Below, one piece after another: positions 34,883 through 44,157 of a stretch of 64,000 nt of DNA (position 1 is the first letter of the stretch; each line of letters begins with the position of its first letter). The notes under the pieces were generated by a model. That model searched no databases, was not told the origin of the DNA, and saw nothing but the letters and a program-made list of their open reading frames with translations. Both the position numbers and the translations under genes were made by a program. This stretch comes from Bacillota bacterium (GTDB lineage: Bacteria; Bacillota; Clostridia; Lachnospirales; Lachnospiraceae), in the NCBI GenBank assembly GCA_023436225.1, contig JAEZKA010000041.1, positions 23,374 to 87,373 of the forward strand. The letters run 5' to 3'.

Positions 34883-36373
34883 ATGAATAACAATCAGCTT
34901 CATATGTCAAATAGGAAGAAGTATACCGGTAAACGGTTCAATATTTATATTATTCTTTGGTCTTTAATTATCATAGGTTCTGTTTATCTATTAATACGTT
35001 TTGCAGCCATATCATTTTCGGAAGAAATTGGTCAAGCTGAGGTAAGTTATAAGAATGCTGTGATATATTATATTGGTAATAAAGTAATGGAAACGGGGTC
35101 TCCTATCGTCGGTTATACAACTGCAAAACAAGAGGAGGAAGCCCCCTTTCCGTTCTCTTTTATTGAGAATCCTTTCTCTGTTCAATATTTCATCCAGGAT
35201 AAGTCAAAGCTCATGGCAAAAGCAAAGGAATATTCCCTGAATGAGGATTATATATTGGATGATCGTAAGGAAGGAGTTACCAGTAAAACGGTTATGAATT
35301 CAGATTTAGAACGGATAGAAGAAGCTACAAATAGGGACGGGAATTCAGGGGAAGCCATTGAGGATGCCTCTCTAGTACCTGTGCTATCGAATATAAAGAC
35401 ATATGCATTGGATACGAAATTATTAAGCAAGGAATACATCCTGACAAACGGTGCCATATATAATGAACAAGCATATCAATATTTCGATGCAATGGGCAGA
35501 GATCTGGATTTTTCTGAGGGACGGCTGGAGATGGGATATTCTAAGGGGGAAATACCGATTAGGGAAAAGGAGGAGAATGAAGTAATCGAGACCTCCAGTC
35601 CCGGTAATGTTGTAGATTATACAATGGAACAGTTGAAGGATTTGAATTTTCTCGTCCGGAACTTTTATATTGTTGATTCATCAACTAAGGTAACGGAGGA
35701 TTTATTCAATGCGGAGGAGCTGTTAGCTAAGGATATGAAGCTGAAACAGTCAAATGATGCACCTCAGATTCTGATTTATCACACCCATTCCCAGGAAACC
35801 TACTCTGACAGCAGAGATAAGGAAGCGTCCGATACGGTAGTTGGTGTTGGAAGTTATCTAGAACAGATTCTTAAGGATCGTTATGGCTATAATGTATTGC
35901 ATGACACATCAACATATGATATTATCGATGGTCAGCTGGATCGTAATAAGGCTTATAATAAAGCATTAGACGGAATTACGAAGATCCTAGAGGAGAATCC
36001 TACAATTGAGGTTGTAATCGATCTACATAGGGACGGTGCAGCAAAAAGATCCACCCTTATCGATGGGGAAGAGACAGCTCAAATCATGCTGTTTAACGGT
36101 CTTAGCCGTGATGAAAATGGCCCGATTACTCATCTGGACAATCCTAATCTACAGGATAACCTAGCCTTTAGCCTTCAGCTTCAACTAAAGGGTATTGATT
36201 TATACCCTGGACTATTTTATAAAAACTATCTGCAGTGCTGGAGATATAATATGCATGTACGAAAGAAAAGTATTTTGATGGAACTGGGAACTGATAAGAA
36301 TAGCCTTCAATCTGCAAAAAACGCAATGGTGCCCTTTGCAGAAGTGTTAAACGATGTATTACAAGGCAAATAG
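34883..36373 (+). CDS. spoIIP: stage II sporulation protein P
   Basis: 496 residues. One N-terminal membrane span (about 25-47) and a long extracytoplasmic linker precede the SpoIIP amidase/endopeptidase domain. Zinc and catalytic residues are visible in H300-T-H302-S-Q-E-T and D380-L-H-R-D. With SpoIID and SpoIIM it degrades peptidoglycan during engulfment. GGGAGG precedes the ATG. It follows gpr, the usual order in Firmicutes, with its own likely sigma-E promoter. Confidence 0.94.
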   Translation: MNNNQLHMSNRKKYTGKRFNIYIILWSLIIIGSVYLLIRFAAISFSEEIGQAEVSYKNAVIYYIGNKVMETGSPIVGYTTAKQEEEAPFPFSFIENPFSVQYFIQDKSKLMAKAKEYSLNEDYILDDRKEGVTSKTVMNSDLERIEEATNRDGNSGEAIEDASLVPVLSNIKTYALDTKLLSKEYILTNGAIYNEQAYQYFDAMGRDLDFSEGRLEMGYSKGEIPIREKEENEVIETSSPGNVVDYTMEQLKDLNFLVRNFYIVDSSTKVTEDLFNAEELLAKDMKLKQSNDAPQILIYHTHSQETYSDSRDKEASDTVVGVGSYLEQILKDRYGYNVLHDTSTYDIIDGQLDRNKAYNKALDGITKILEENPTIEVVIDLHRDGAAKRSTLIDGEETAQIMLFNGLSRDENGPITHLDNPNLQDNLAFSLQLQLKGIDLYPGLFYKNYLQCWRYNMHVRKKSILMELGTDKNSLQSAKNAMVPFAEVLNDVLQGK

Positions 36374-36381
36374 TGTGAAAA

Positions 36382-36515
36382 ATGTGAAGAACAATTCACA
36401 TGGGAAGAAGCTGCGAAGTTCGTCCATTGGAACGAACTCCTTGTTCTTCCAGGCTTTGAACTATATCAAAGATGGAGTATGAATTGTTTGTGCCTGCGTC
36501 TTCCTCGGCACAAAC
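36382..36515. repeat. composite intergenic hairpin repeat before lepA
   Basis: Three hairpins in a row: ATGTGAA/TTCACAT (36382-36401); GGAAGAA/TTCTTCC (36403-36450) enclosing AGTTCGT/ACGAACT; and GTTTGTGCC/GGCACAAAC (36486-36515) with TGCGT in its loop. The second matches the triple repeat at 50.7 kb and the third matches 45326-45374. Confidence 0.7.
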
Positions 36516-36557
36516 TTATTCAAATGGAACTAGCGAAAATGATTCAGATGGATTTTC

Positions 36558-36586
36558 TTGCGACAAGAAAAACTATGTGATATAAT
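36558..36586 (+). promoter_or_regulatory. sigma-A promoter of lepA
   Basis: TTGCGA and perfect TATAAT with a 17-base spacer, downstream of the repeat element. Confidence 0.7.
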
Positions 36587-36660
36587 CATCACAAGTATGC
36601 TTTTGCCGTGTAATGAATTGGGTTCTATATACGGAGAAGGGCTATTACAGGAGGATGAAC

Positions 36661-38472
36661 ATGTCTTTAGATCAAAGTAAAATTAGAAATTTTTGTATTA
36701 TCGCTCATATAGATCATGGAAAATCGACACTGGCGGATCGTATCATTGAGAAGACAGGACTTCTTACCAGCCGTGAAATGCAAGCACAGGTTCTGGATAA
36801 TATGGATCTAGAACGAGAGAGAGGCATTACGATAAAAGCACAAACCGTACGTACGGTCTATAAGGCGAAGAATGGAGAGGAATATATCTTCAATTTAATT
36901 GATACCCCGGGACATGTGGATTTTAATTATGAGGTATCAAGAAGTCTTGCAGCTTGTGAGGGTGCTATACTTGTTGTCGATGCTGCACAAGGTATTGAAG
37001 CCCAAACCTTAGCAAACGTATACCTGGCTTTGGATCATAACTTGGATATCATGCCGGTTATTAATAAAATCGACTTACCAAGTGCGGATCCACAACGTGT
37101 CATATCCGAGATAGAAGATGTGATTGGACTGGAAGCGCAAGATGCGCCGTTGATTTCTGCTAAGATGGGTACCAACATCGATCAGGTTCTGGAGCAGATC
37201 GTAGAGAAGCTTCCACCACCAAAGGGTGACCCAGAGGCACCTCTACAGGCACTTATTTTTGACTCGGTATATGATCCCTATAAGGGAGTAATTGTCTTCT
37301 GCCGAATCAAAGAAGGAAAAGTAAAAAAAGGCACAGAGCTTCGTATGATGGCAACCGGTGCTACTGCAGACGTTGTAGAGCTTGGAATTTTCGGACCTGG
37401 ACAATTCATACCGGTAGACGAATTAAGTGCGGGTATGGTTGGATATATGGCTGCCAGTCTTAAGAACGTGAAAGACACCCGTGTAGGTGATACAGTTACA
37501 GATAATAAAAGGCCTTGTGCCAATCCCTTGCCCGGATACAAAAAGGTGAATCCGATGGTGTTCTGTGGTATGTACCCGGCCGATGGTGCTAAATATCCGG
37601 ATTTGAGAGATGCATTAGAAAAGCTTCAGCTTAATGATGCTTCTCTGCAATTTGAACCAGAGACCTCGGTTGCTTTGGGCTTTGGTTTCCGATGCGGTTT
37701 CCTTGGATTGTTACACTTGGAGATTATTCAGGAACGACTGGAGCGTGAGTATAACCTGGATCTGGTAACGACGGCACCAAGTGTTGTCTATAAGGTTCAT
37801 AAGCATAACGGAGAAGTATTTGATATCACCAATCCTACCAATCTTCCGGACCCCTCAGAGATTGAATACCTGGAGGAACCGATGGTTTCTGCAGAGATAA
37901 TGGTTACAACAGAGTTTGTTGGTTCCATCATGAGCCTGTGTCAGGAGCGTCGTGGTGTATATCTTGGCATGGAATATATGGAGACAACAAGGGCATTGTT
38001 AAAATATGAATTACCCTTGAATGAGATTATCTATGATTTCTTTGATGCGTTAAAATCCCGATCAAGAGGCTATGCATCCTTTGATTATGAGCTGAAGGGC
38101 TATGTACAATCCGAGCTAGTGAAGCTGGATATTTTAATTAACAAAGAAGAAGTGGATGCGTTGACCTTTATCGTTCATGCAGAAAGCGCATATGAACGAG
38201 GAAGAAGAATGTGTGAAAAGCTGAAAGAGGAGATCCCGAGACAGCTCTTTGAGATCCCGATTCAGGCAGCCATCGGAAGCAAGATTATTGCCAGAGAGAC
38301 AGTAAAGGCGATGAGAAAAGACGTTCTTGCGAAATGCTACGGTGGTGATATCACAAGAAAGAAGAAGCTTCTGGAGAAACAAAAGGAAGGCAAGAAGAGA
38401 ATGCGCCAGGTCGGCAATGTAGAAATTCCTCAAAAGGCCTTCATGAGTGTACTGAAGTTGGATGAAGATTAG
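36661..38472 (+). CDS. lepA: elongation factor 4 (LepA), translational GTPase
   Basis: 603 residues from the ATG after AGGAGGATGAAC. G1 is A-H-I-D-H-G-K-S-T (15-23), G3 is D-T-P-G-H, G4 is N-K-I-D. The EF-G-like domains II, III and V and the LepA-specific C-terminal domain (K-R-M-R-Q-V-G-N-V-E-I-P-Q-K-A-F) are all present. It back-translocates ribosomes and aids initiation under stress. hemW follows, as in many clostridia. Confidence 0.97.
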   Translation: MSLDQSKIRNFCIIAHIDHGKSTLADRIIEKTGLLTSREMQAQVLDNMDLERERGITIKAQTVRTVYKAKNGEEYIFNLIDTPGHVDFNYEVSRSLAACEGAILVVDAAQGIEAQTLANVYLALDHNLDIMPVINKIDLPSADPQRVISEIEDVIGLEAQDAPLISAKMGTNIDQVLEQIVEKLPPPKGDPEAPLQALIFDSVYDPYKGVIVFCRIKEGKVKKGTELRMMATGATADVVELGIFGPGQFIPVDELSAGMVGYMAASLKNVKDTRVGDTVTDNKRPCANPLPGYKKVNPMVFCGMYPADGAKYPDLRDALEKLQLNDASLQFEPETSVALGFGFRCGFLGLLHLEIIQERLEREYNLDLVTTAPSVVYKVHKHNGEVFDITNPTNLPDPSEIEYLEEPMVSAEIMVTTEFVGSIMSLCQERRGVYLGMEYMETTRALLKYELPLNEIIYDFFDALKSRSRGYASFDYELKGYVQSELVKLDILINKEEVDALTFIVHAESAYERGRRMCEKLKEEIPRQLFEIPIQAAIGSKIIARETVKAMRKDVLAKCYGGDITRKKKLLEKQKEGKKRMRQVGNVEIPQKAFMSVLKLDED

Positions 38473-38485
38473 TTAATATTTGGAC

Positions 38486-38537
38486 AAGCTGTTCTAATTA
38501 TCTTACATCAGGACTGTAAGAGTAAGTAGAACAGCTT
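38486..38537 (+). terminator. intrinsic terminator after lepA
   Basis: AAGCTGTTCTA pairs with TAGAACAGCTT, enclosing CTTAC/GTAAG, followed by a T-run and CTTATAG. Confidence 0.8.
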
Positions 38538-38587
38538 TTTCTTATAGCTAAGCTTTACAGTTTGGAGAAAGGGAAAGGTGATTCGCT

Positions 38588-39874
38588 TTGGAAATGGGAC
38601 GGATTGATATTATTGCTAAAAACGATGATCAACGAAAGAATGGTGTACAAAGAAGAGAACTTGGCTTATATATTCATATCCCTTTCTGCGAGAAAAAATG
38701 TGAATACTGTGATTTCCTATCCGCGCCAGGGACTGAAGCTATGAAAAGAGAATATGTTGAAGCCTTAATGACGGAGATTGAAAGTTATCAGGGCAAAACC
38801 TCAGCATATGTGGTGCCAACCATATTCTTTGGAGGGGGAACACCCTCCTGTATCCCAGAGTCTTATATCATAAGTATTATGACAGGGCTGAGGAATACCT
38901 TCTGCATCAAAGAAGAGGAGCTGGAAGCAACGATTGAGGTAAATCCCGGTACCATAACAAAAGAAAAGCTTATGGGCTATCAAAAAGCCGGCATCAATCG
39001 AATCAGTTTTGGGCTTCAATCAACGGATAATATAGAGTTACAGCGACTTGGAAGAATTCATTGCTACGATGATTTTCTACAAAACTATAGACTTGCCAGA
39101 GAGATTGGCTTTTGTAATATTAATATAGATCTGATGTCAGCCTTACCGGGACAGACGGTAGATTCCTGGGAGCGTACCCTTCGCACGATTGCTGAGCTGG
39201 AGCCCGAGCATATCTCAGCATACAGTCTGATTATCGAAGAGGGTACCGGATTCTATGAACGATATAAGCCTGGAGCGCCTTTCGAGAAGGAACTCCCAGA
39301 TGAAAAAACCGACCGGCAGATTTATTATAGAACAAAGGAAGTGCTAGAGAGCTATGGTTACTACCGATATGAGATATCGAATTATGCAAAAGCGAATCAT
39401 GAGTGCAGGCATAATAACTCTTATTGGATTGGTACGGAATATTTAGGCATAGGCTTAGGTGCAGCATCCTTATTAAATGGTACAAGATTTTCAAATGTAA
39501 TGGATATAAAACAATATATCGACCAAATAAATGGCAATAGGATGGAGTATAAAAAGCAAGGAAGCGGCGAATCGAAGCATCTGGAGAGCTTTACAATGGA
39601 TGAGGATAGACTTGGAATTCGTAGAGACATGAAACAGCTGACCTACGAAGAACAGATGGAAGAATTCATGTTTCTGGGATTGCGCAGATGTGAAGGTATA
39701 AATAAAGAGTTCTTTTTTCAACGCTTTGGAAAGAATATTGAAACAATATATGGTGATTTGTTATTAAAATTGGAAGAACAGAATTTGGTTGAAAAAGTAG
39801 AGGATCAGATCAGACTGACCGAATATGGAATTGACGTCAGTAACGCTGTTCTATCCGAGTTTTTATTGAATTAA
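38588..39874 (+). CDS. hemW: radical SAM heme chaperone HemW
   Basis: 428 residues. Radical SAM cluster C34-x3-C38-x2-C41, G-G-G-T-P in the SAM-binding strand, and the heme-binding H275-N-N-S-Y-W280 that separates HemW from true coproporphyrinogen dehydrogenase HemN. The HemN C-terminal domain follows. It transfers heme to respiratory or other apoproteins. Start is TTG with AAAGGTG seven bases upstream, preceded by the lepA terminator. Confidence 0.95.
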   Translation: MEMGRIDIIAKNDDQRKNGVQRRELGLYIHIPFCEKKCEYCDFLSAPGTEAMKREYVEALMTEIESYQGKTSAYVVPTIFFGGGTPSCIPESYIISIMTGLRNTFCIKEEELEATIEVNPGTITKEKLMGYQKAGINRISFGLQSTDNIELQRLGRIHCYDDFLQNYRLAREIGFCNINIDLMSALPGQTVDSWERTLRTIAELEPEHISAYSLIIEEGTGFYERYKPGAPFEKELPDEKTDRQIYYRTKEVLESYGYYRYEISNYAKANHECRHNNSYWIGTEYLGIGLGAASLLNGTRFSNVMDIKQYIDQINGNRMEYKKQGSGESKHLESFTMDEDRLGIRRDMKQLTYEEQMEEFMFLGLRRCEGINKEFFFQRFGKNIETIYGDLLLKLEEQNLVEKVEDQIRLTEYGIDVSNAVLSEFLLN

Positions 39875-39931
39875 TAATCGATAATCTTAGGATAGTATTT
39901 CGTTGCAACCTTAATTGAAATTCATAATAAT

Positions 39932-39963
39932 AAGGCTGATCTGGTAACCATATAATTAGCCTT
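39932..39963 (+). terminator. possible terminator after hemW
   Basis: AAGGCT pairs with AGCCTT around an inner TGGT/ACCA, followed by CGTATTTATC. Weak. Confidence 0.4.
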
Positions 39964-40032
39964 CGTATTTATCTGTGGGTAATTTTCAGTGATTTTCTTA
40001 CCATATTTTAATAATTAAATTCTAAAATATCC

Positions 40033-40061
40033 TTGACAAAAGAAAATGATAGTGATATTTT
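40033..40061 (+). promoter_or_regulatory. sigma-A promoter of the hrcA operon
   Basis: Perfect TTGACA, 17-base spacer, TATTTT, ending 11 bases before the CIRCE operator, the normal arrangement for HrcA repression. Confidence 0.8.
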
Positions 40062-40072
40062 ATTTATAGATG

Positions 40073-40099
40073 TTAGCACTCTATCGAGTTGAGTGCTAA
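40073..40099 (+). promoter_or_regulatory. CIRCE operator (HrcA binding site)
   Basis: TTAGCACTC, nine bases, GAGTGCTAA: an exact match to the consensus. It predicts HrcA repression of hrcA-grpE-dnaK-dnaJ, relieved on heat shock. Confidence 0.97.
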
Positions 40100-40153
40100 C
40101 AGAGATTAAAAAACGAATCGCTGCTATCAATTTACGATGGATGGAGGTAGATC

Positions 40154-41185
40154 ATGCAACAATTGGATGAAAGAAAATTAAAAATTTTGCAGGCTATCAT
40201 TCGTAATTATCTGGAATCAGGAGAACCGGTTGGTTCCCGAACGATTTCTAAGTATACGGATCTTAATTTAAGCTCCGCCACCATACGTAATGAAATGTCA
40301 GATCTCGAAGAGCTGGGTTACATTGTCCAGCCATATACCTCTGCTGGACGTATTCCTTCGGATAAGGGATATCGGTTATATGTTGATATGCTTTTACAGG
40401 ATAAGACTCAGGAAGTCGAAGATATGAAGGAGCTGCTAATACAAAAGGCTGATCGATTAGAGAGCCTGTTGCAACAGGTGGCAAAGCTTCTTGCGGTGAA
40501 TACTCATTATACAACGATGGTATCCACACCTCAATACAAGAAGAAGGTTAAGTTTATTCAGCTGACAGAGGTGGATGAGAAACAATTATTAGCCGTAATC
40601 GTTTTTGAACGAAATATTGTTAAGAATAAAATTATTCAATTAACAACATCCTTAGATAAGGAAACACTTCTAAAGCTTAATATAATCATTAATACATTTT
40701 TGAATGGTTTAGACCTTGGTGAAATCAATCTCCCTGTAATCTCTCAGATGAAAGAACAGGCAGGAGAATACAGAAACCTTGTAAATGATATATTGGATGC
40801 TGTAATGCAGGCGGTTACAGAGGAAGAAGACATTGAGATATTTACATCAGGAGCTACCAACATCTTACGATATCCAGAGCTTAGCGATAAGGAAAAAGCC
40901 TGTGAGATTCTATATACTTTGGAAGAGAAGAAAGCCCTTACCGAATTAATCCAAGATAAGATGGAGGATGAAGAGAACCGTGGAATTCAGGTTTATATCG
41001 GTGACGAGACATCGGTGGAAGCCATGAAGGAGTGTTCCGTTGTAACTGCAACTTATGAAATTGAAGAAGGTGTCTATGGAAAGGTTGGAATTATCGGACC
41101 GAAGAGAATGGATTACCAGAAGGTGGTTAGCACTTTGCAATCACTGATGGTACAATTAGATGATATCTTCAAGAAGAAAACTTAA
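40154..41185 (+). CDS. hrcA: heat-inducible transcription repressor HrcA
   Basis: 343 residues. N-terminal winged helix (R-K-L-K-I-L-Q-A-I-I, then S-S-A-T-I-R-N-E-M-S-D-L-E), followed by the GAF-like HrcA domain with a C-terminal G-P-K-R-M-D-Y. It binds CIRCE and needs GroEL for activity. GGAGG precedes the ATG. First gene of the class I heat-shock operon, 30-50 bases before grpE. Confidence 0.97.
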   Translation: MQQLDERKLKILQAIIRNYLESGEPVGSRTISKYTDLNLSSATIRNEMSDLEELGYIVQPYTSAGRIPSDKGYRLYVDMLLQDKTQEVEDMKELLIQKADRLESLLQQVAKLLAVNTHYTTMVSTPQYKKKVKFIQLTEVDEKQLLAVIVFERNIVKNKIIQLTTSLDKETLLKLNIIINTFLNGLDLGEINLPVISQMKEQAGEYRNLVNDILDAVMQAVTEEEDIEIFTSGATNILRYPELSDKEKACEILYTLEEKKALTELIQDKMEDEENRGIQVYIGDETSVEAMKECSVVTATYEIEEGVYGKVGIIGPKRMDYQKVVSTLQSLMVQLDDIFKKKT

Positions 41186-41238
41186 CAACATATCTTCCAT
41201 TAAATTAAGAAGGTATGAAGAAAGGTGGTAATCAACAC

Positions 41239-41934
41239 TTGGAGGATATGGATAAAGCAATAGAAATTATGAAAGCTGCCATGGAGAAGGAGAAAGGAAT
41301 GAACAATAAGTCGACAGATGCAAAGGATCAGAATATAGATGATCAGAATGAGCAAATGATTGAGGATGTAAATCTTGATGAAACTGCCTGTGATACACAG
41401 GAAACAGGAAGTGAAGAGACAAATGAGGCTGAGACGCCAGTAAAGGCAGATAAAGCCGGTAAGACATTCTTTAAGAATTCCAAATCGAAGGAAATAGCCG
41501 CTAAGGATGAGAAGATCGAGGAGCTTACAGATCGACTGATGAGAACGATGGCGGAGTTTGATAATTACCGCAAACGCTCTGAGAAGGAAAAGGCTGCGAT
41601 GTATGATATGGGTATCAAAAGCTTTATCGAAAAGATGCTCCCTATCATTGATAATTTTGAAAGAGGCTTCGGTACCATAACCGAGAAAGAGAAAGAGAGC
41701 GGTTTTGCACAAGGGATTGAAATGATCTATCGTCAGCTGTTAACCGCAATGGATGAAATCGGGGTAAAGCCGATTGATGCCGTAGGTAAAAACTTTGATC
41801 CTAATCTTCACAATGCAGTTATGCATGGCGAAGATGAAAGCTTAGAAGAGAACATCGTATCCGACGAATTCCAAAAGGGTTATATGTATAAGGATATGGT
41901 AGTCCGTCACAGCATGGTTAAGGTAGTTAATTAA
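41239..41934 (+). CDS. grpE: GrpE nucleotide exchange factor
   Basis: About 231 residues. An acidic, low-complexity N-terminus of about 85 residues leads to the coiled-coil and four-helix region (R-T-M-A-E-F-D-N-Y-R-K-R) and the beta domain (V-G-K-N-F-D-P-N-L-H-N-A-V). It releases ADP from DnaK. The start is uncertain: I give the TTG behind AAAGGTGG, but an ATG at 41215 and an ATG at 41299 (behind AAGGAG) are alternatives. It lies in the hrcA operon. Confidence 0.94.
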   Translation: MEDMDKAIEIMKAAMEKEKGMNNKSTDAKDQNIDDQNEQMIEDVNLDETACDTQETGSEETNEAETPVKADKAGKTFFKNSKSKEIAAKDEKIEELTDRLMRTMAEFDNYRKRSEKEKAAMYDMGIKSFIEKMLPIIDNFERGFGTITEKEKESGFAQGIEMIYRQLLTAMDEIGVKPIDAVGKNFDPNLHNAVMHGEDESLEENIVSDEFQKGYMYKDMVVRHSMVKVVN

Positions 41935-41946
41935 TCAAGTATTAAG

Positions 41947-42014
41947 GGAGGAACAATTCCTCCTAATGTAGACAGTGATGAATTTCAATTAATTTAAGGA
42001 GGACATTTCCTCCT
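41947..42014 (+). promoter_or_regulatory. two Shine-Dalgarno/anti-Shine-Dalgarno hairpins in the dnaK leader
   Basis: GGAGGAA-CAA-TTCCTCC (41947-41963) and AGGAGGA-CATT-TCCTCCT (41997-42014) are perfect 7-bp stems. The true dnaK ribosome binding site, AAGGAGGA at 42047-42054, is a third copy of the purine half and could pair with either CCTCC arm. Confidence 0.6.
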
Positions 42015-42062
42015 AAGCAAGTCTAACTAAAATTTATAATTCTATTAAGGAGGAAAATAAAC

Positions 42063-43943
42063 ATGGGTAAAATTATAGGTATTGACTTAGGTACAACAAA
42101 TTCATGTGTTGCTGTTATGGAAGGCGGAAAGCCGGTTGTTATAGCTAATACAGAGGGTGCAAGAACAACACCAAGCGTTGTTGCATTTACAAAGACAGGA
42201 GAACGTCTCGTTGGTGAGCCTGCAAAGCGTCAGGCGGTTACTAATTCCGATAAAACAATCTCTTCTATTAAGAGACATATGGGTACGGATTTTAGAGTAA
42301 AGATTGATGACAAGAGATATTCCCCCCAGGAAATCTCAGCAATGGTTTTACAGAAGCTGAAAGCAGATGCAGAAAGCTATTTAGGAGAAAAGGTTACAGA
42401 AGCGGTTATTACGGTACCTGCATACTTCAATGATGCTCAAAGACAGGCAACCAAGGACGCAGGAAAAATTGCAGGTTTAGATGTTAAGAGAATTATCAAC
42501 GAGCCTACCGCAGCTGCTTTATCCTACGGTCTTGATAATGAGCATGAGCAGAAGATTATGGTTTATGACTTAGGTGGTGGTACCTTCGACGTATCCATAA
42601 TCGATATCGGTGACGGTGTTATTGAAGTACTTGCAACCTCCGGTGATAACAGACTTGGTGGAGATGACTTCGATGAGAGAGTAACCAGATATATGATCGA
42701 TGAATTTAAGAAGTCTGATGGTGTTGACTTATCAACCGATAAGATGGCACTTCAGAGATTAAGGGAAGCTGCAGAGAAGGCTAAGAAAGAATTATCCTCA
42801 GCTACAACCACAAATATCAATCTTCCTTTCATCACAGCTACTTCTGAAGGACCGAAGCACTTTGATATGAATTTAACCCGTGCTAAATTTGATGAATTAA
42901 CACATGACCTGGTAGAGAGAACCATAGTTCCGGTACAGAATGCACTTCGTGATGCAGGTCTTACTCCTTCCGATATCAAGAAAGTATTATTGGTAGGTGG
43001 TTCAACAAGAATCCCTGCTGTTCAGGATAAAGTAAGACAATTAACCAATCAGGAGCCTTCCAAGACTTTGAACCCGGATGAGTGTGTTGCAATTGGTGCT
43101 TCCATTCAGGGTGGTAAGCTGGCAGGCGATGCAGGTGCAGGAGATATCCTTCTTCTTGACGTAACTCCGTTGTCCCTTTCTATCGAGACCTTAGGTGGTG
43201 TTGCTACTAGATTAATCGAGAGAAATACAACCATTCCGACCAAGAAGAGCCAGATATTCTCCACTGCAGCTGACAATCAGACCGCTGTTGATATCAATGT
43301 TGTACAGGGTGAGAGACAATTTGCGAAGGACAATAAGAGTCTTGGCCAATTCCGTCTGGATGGTATTCCGCCGGCAAGAAGAGGAGTTCCTCAGATCGAA
43401 GTTACCTTTGATATTGATGCAAACGGTATTGTAAATGTATCTGCAAAGGATCTTGGAACCGGCAGAGAGCAGCACATTACAATTACAGCTAGCTCCAATT
43501 TATCAGATACAGATATCGACAAGGCAGTAAGAGAAGCTGCTGAATACGAGGCTCAGGATAAGCTCCGTAAAGAAGCAGTTGATGTTAGAAATGATGCAGA
43601 TTCAATGGTATTCCAGACTGAGAAGGCACTTTCAGAGGTTGGTGATAAGATTGATGCAGCTGCAAAGTCTACGGTAGAAGCTGACCTTGCAAGACTGAAG
43701 GAATTAATCGAGAAATCCAATCCTGAGGTTATGAGTGAAGGTGAAGTTGCAGATATTAAAGCAGCTAAGGATAAATTAATGGAGGATGCACAGGCTTTAT
43801 TTGCTAAATTATATGAGCAGAGCGGTGCTGCCGGAGCAGGTCCTGATATGTCAGGAGCAGGCTTTGACGGTGGTCAGGCAGGTGGTTCTACCGGTGGAAA
43901 TTATGGTGATGATGTAGTTGACGGAGATTACCGCGAGGTATAA
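42063..43943 (+). CDS. dnaK: molecular chaperone DnaK (Hsp70)
   Basis: 626 residues. N-terminal ATPase domain with G-I-D-L-G-T-T-N-S-C, V-Y-D-L-G-G-G-T-F-D-V-S and V-G-G-S-T-R-I-P; linker D-V-T-P-L-S-L; substrate-binding domain with E-R-N-T-T-I-P; and a Gly-rich C-terminal tail ending D-G-D-Y-R-E-V. It refolds proteins with DnaJ and GrpE. Start follows AAGGAGG at eight bases. The leader has unusual hairpins, and a hairpin follows at 43993-44028. Confidence 0.98.
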   Translation: MGKIIGIDLGTTNSCVAVMEGGKPVVIANTEGARTTPSVVAFTKTGERLVGEPAKRQAVTNSDKTISSIKRHMGTDFRVKIDDKRYSPQEISAMVLQKLKADAESYLGEKVTEAVITVPAYFNDAQRQATKDAGKIAGLDVKRIINEPTAAALSYGLDNEHEQKIMVYDLGGGTFDVSIIDIGDGVIEVLATSGDNRLGGDDFDERVTRYMIDEFKKSDGVDLSTDKMALQRLREAAEKAKKELSSATTTNINLPFITATSEGPKHFDMNLTRAKFDELTHDLVERTIVPVQNALRDAGLTPSDIKKVLLVGGSTRIPAVQDKVRQLTNQEPSKTLNPDECVAIGASIQGGKLAGDAGAGDILLLDVTPLSLSIETLGGVATRLIERNTTIPTKKSQIFSTAADNQTAVDINVVQGERQFAKDNKSLGQFRLDGIPPARRGVPQIEVTFDIDANGIVNVSAKDLGTGREQHITITASSNLSDTDIDKAVREAAEYEAQDKLRKEAVDVRNDADSMVFQTEKALSEVGDKIDAAAKSTVEADLARLKELIEKSNPEVMSEGEVADIKAAKDKLMEDAQALFAKLYEQSGAAGAGPDMSGAGFDGGQAGGSTGGNYGDDVVDGDYREV

Positions 43944-43992
43944 TCGGTTCACTTCCTGATCAACCATGTACAAAACGGATGAAACCTTTCTG

Positions 43993-44028
43993 GGAAGAAT
44001 GATCAATATCGATAAAAATCATTCTTCC
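43993..44028 (+). terminator. hairpin between dnaK and dnaJ
   Basis: GGAAGAATGAT and ATCATTCTTCC form an 11-bp stem without a T-run. A role as an mRNA-stability or partial-termination element that sets the DnaK to DnaJ ratio is possible. Confidence 0.5.
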
Positions 44029-44157
44029 TGGTAGGTGAATTAAAATAGATGGCATTATGGCGGTCAGCACTGACTGCCTATTTGCGATTAACATAGGAAG
44101 GAAATAGATAAGTTTCCTGACCGATATAATGCATAGCTATGAAAGGTGAAGAGAACA

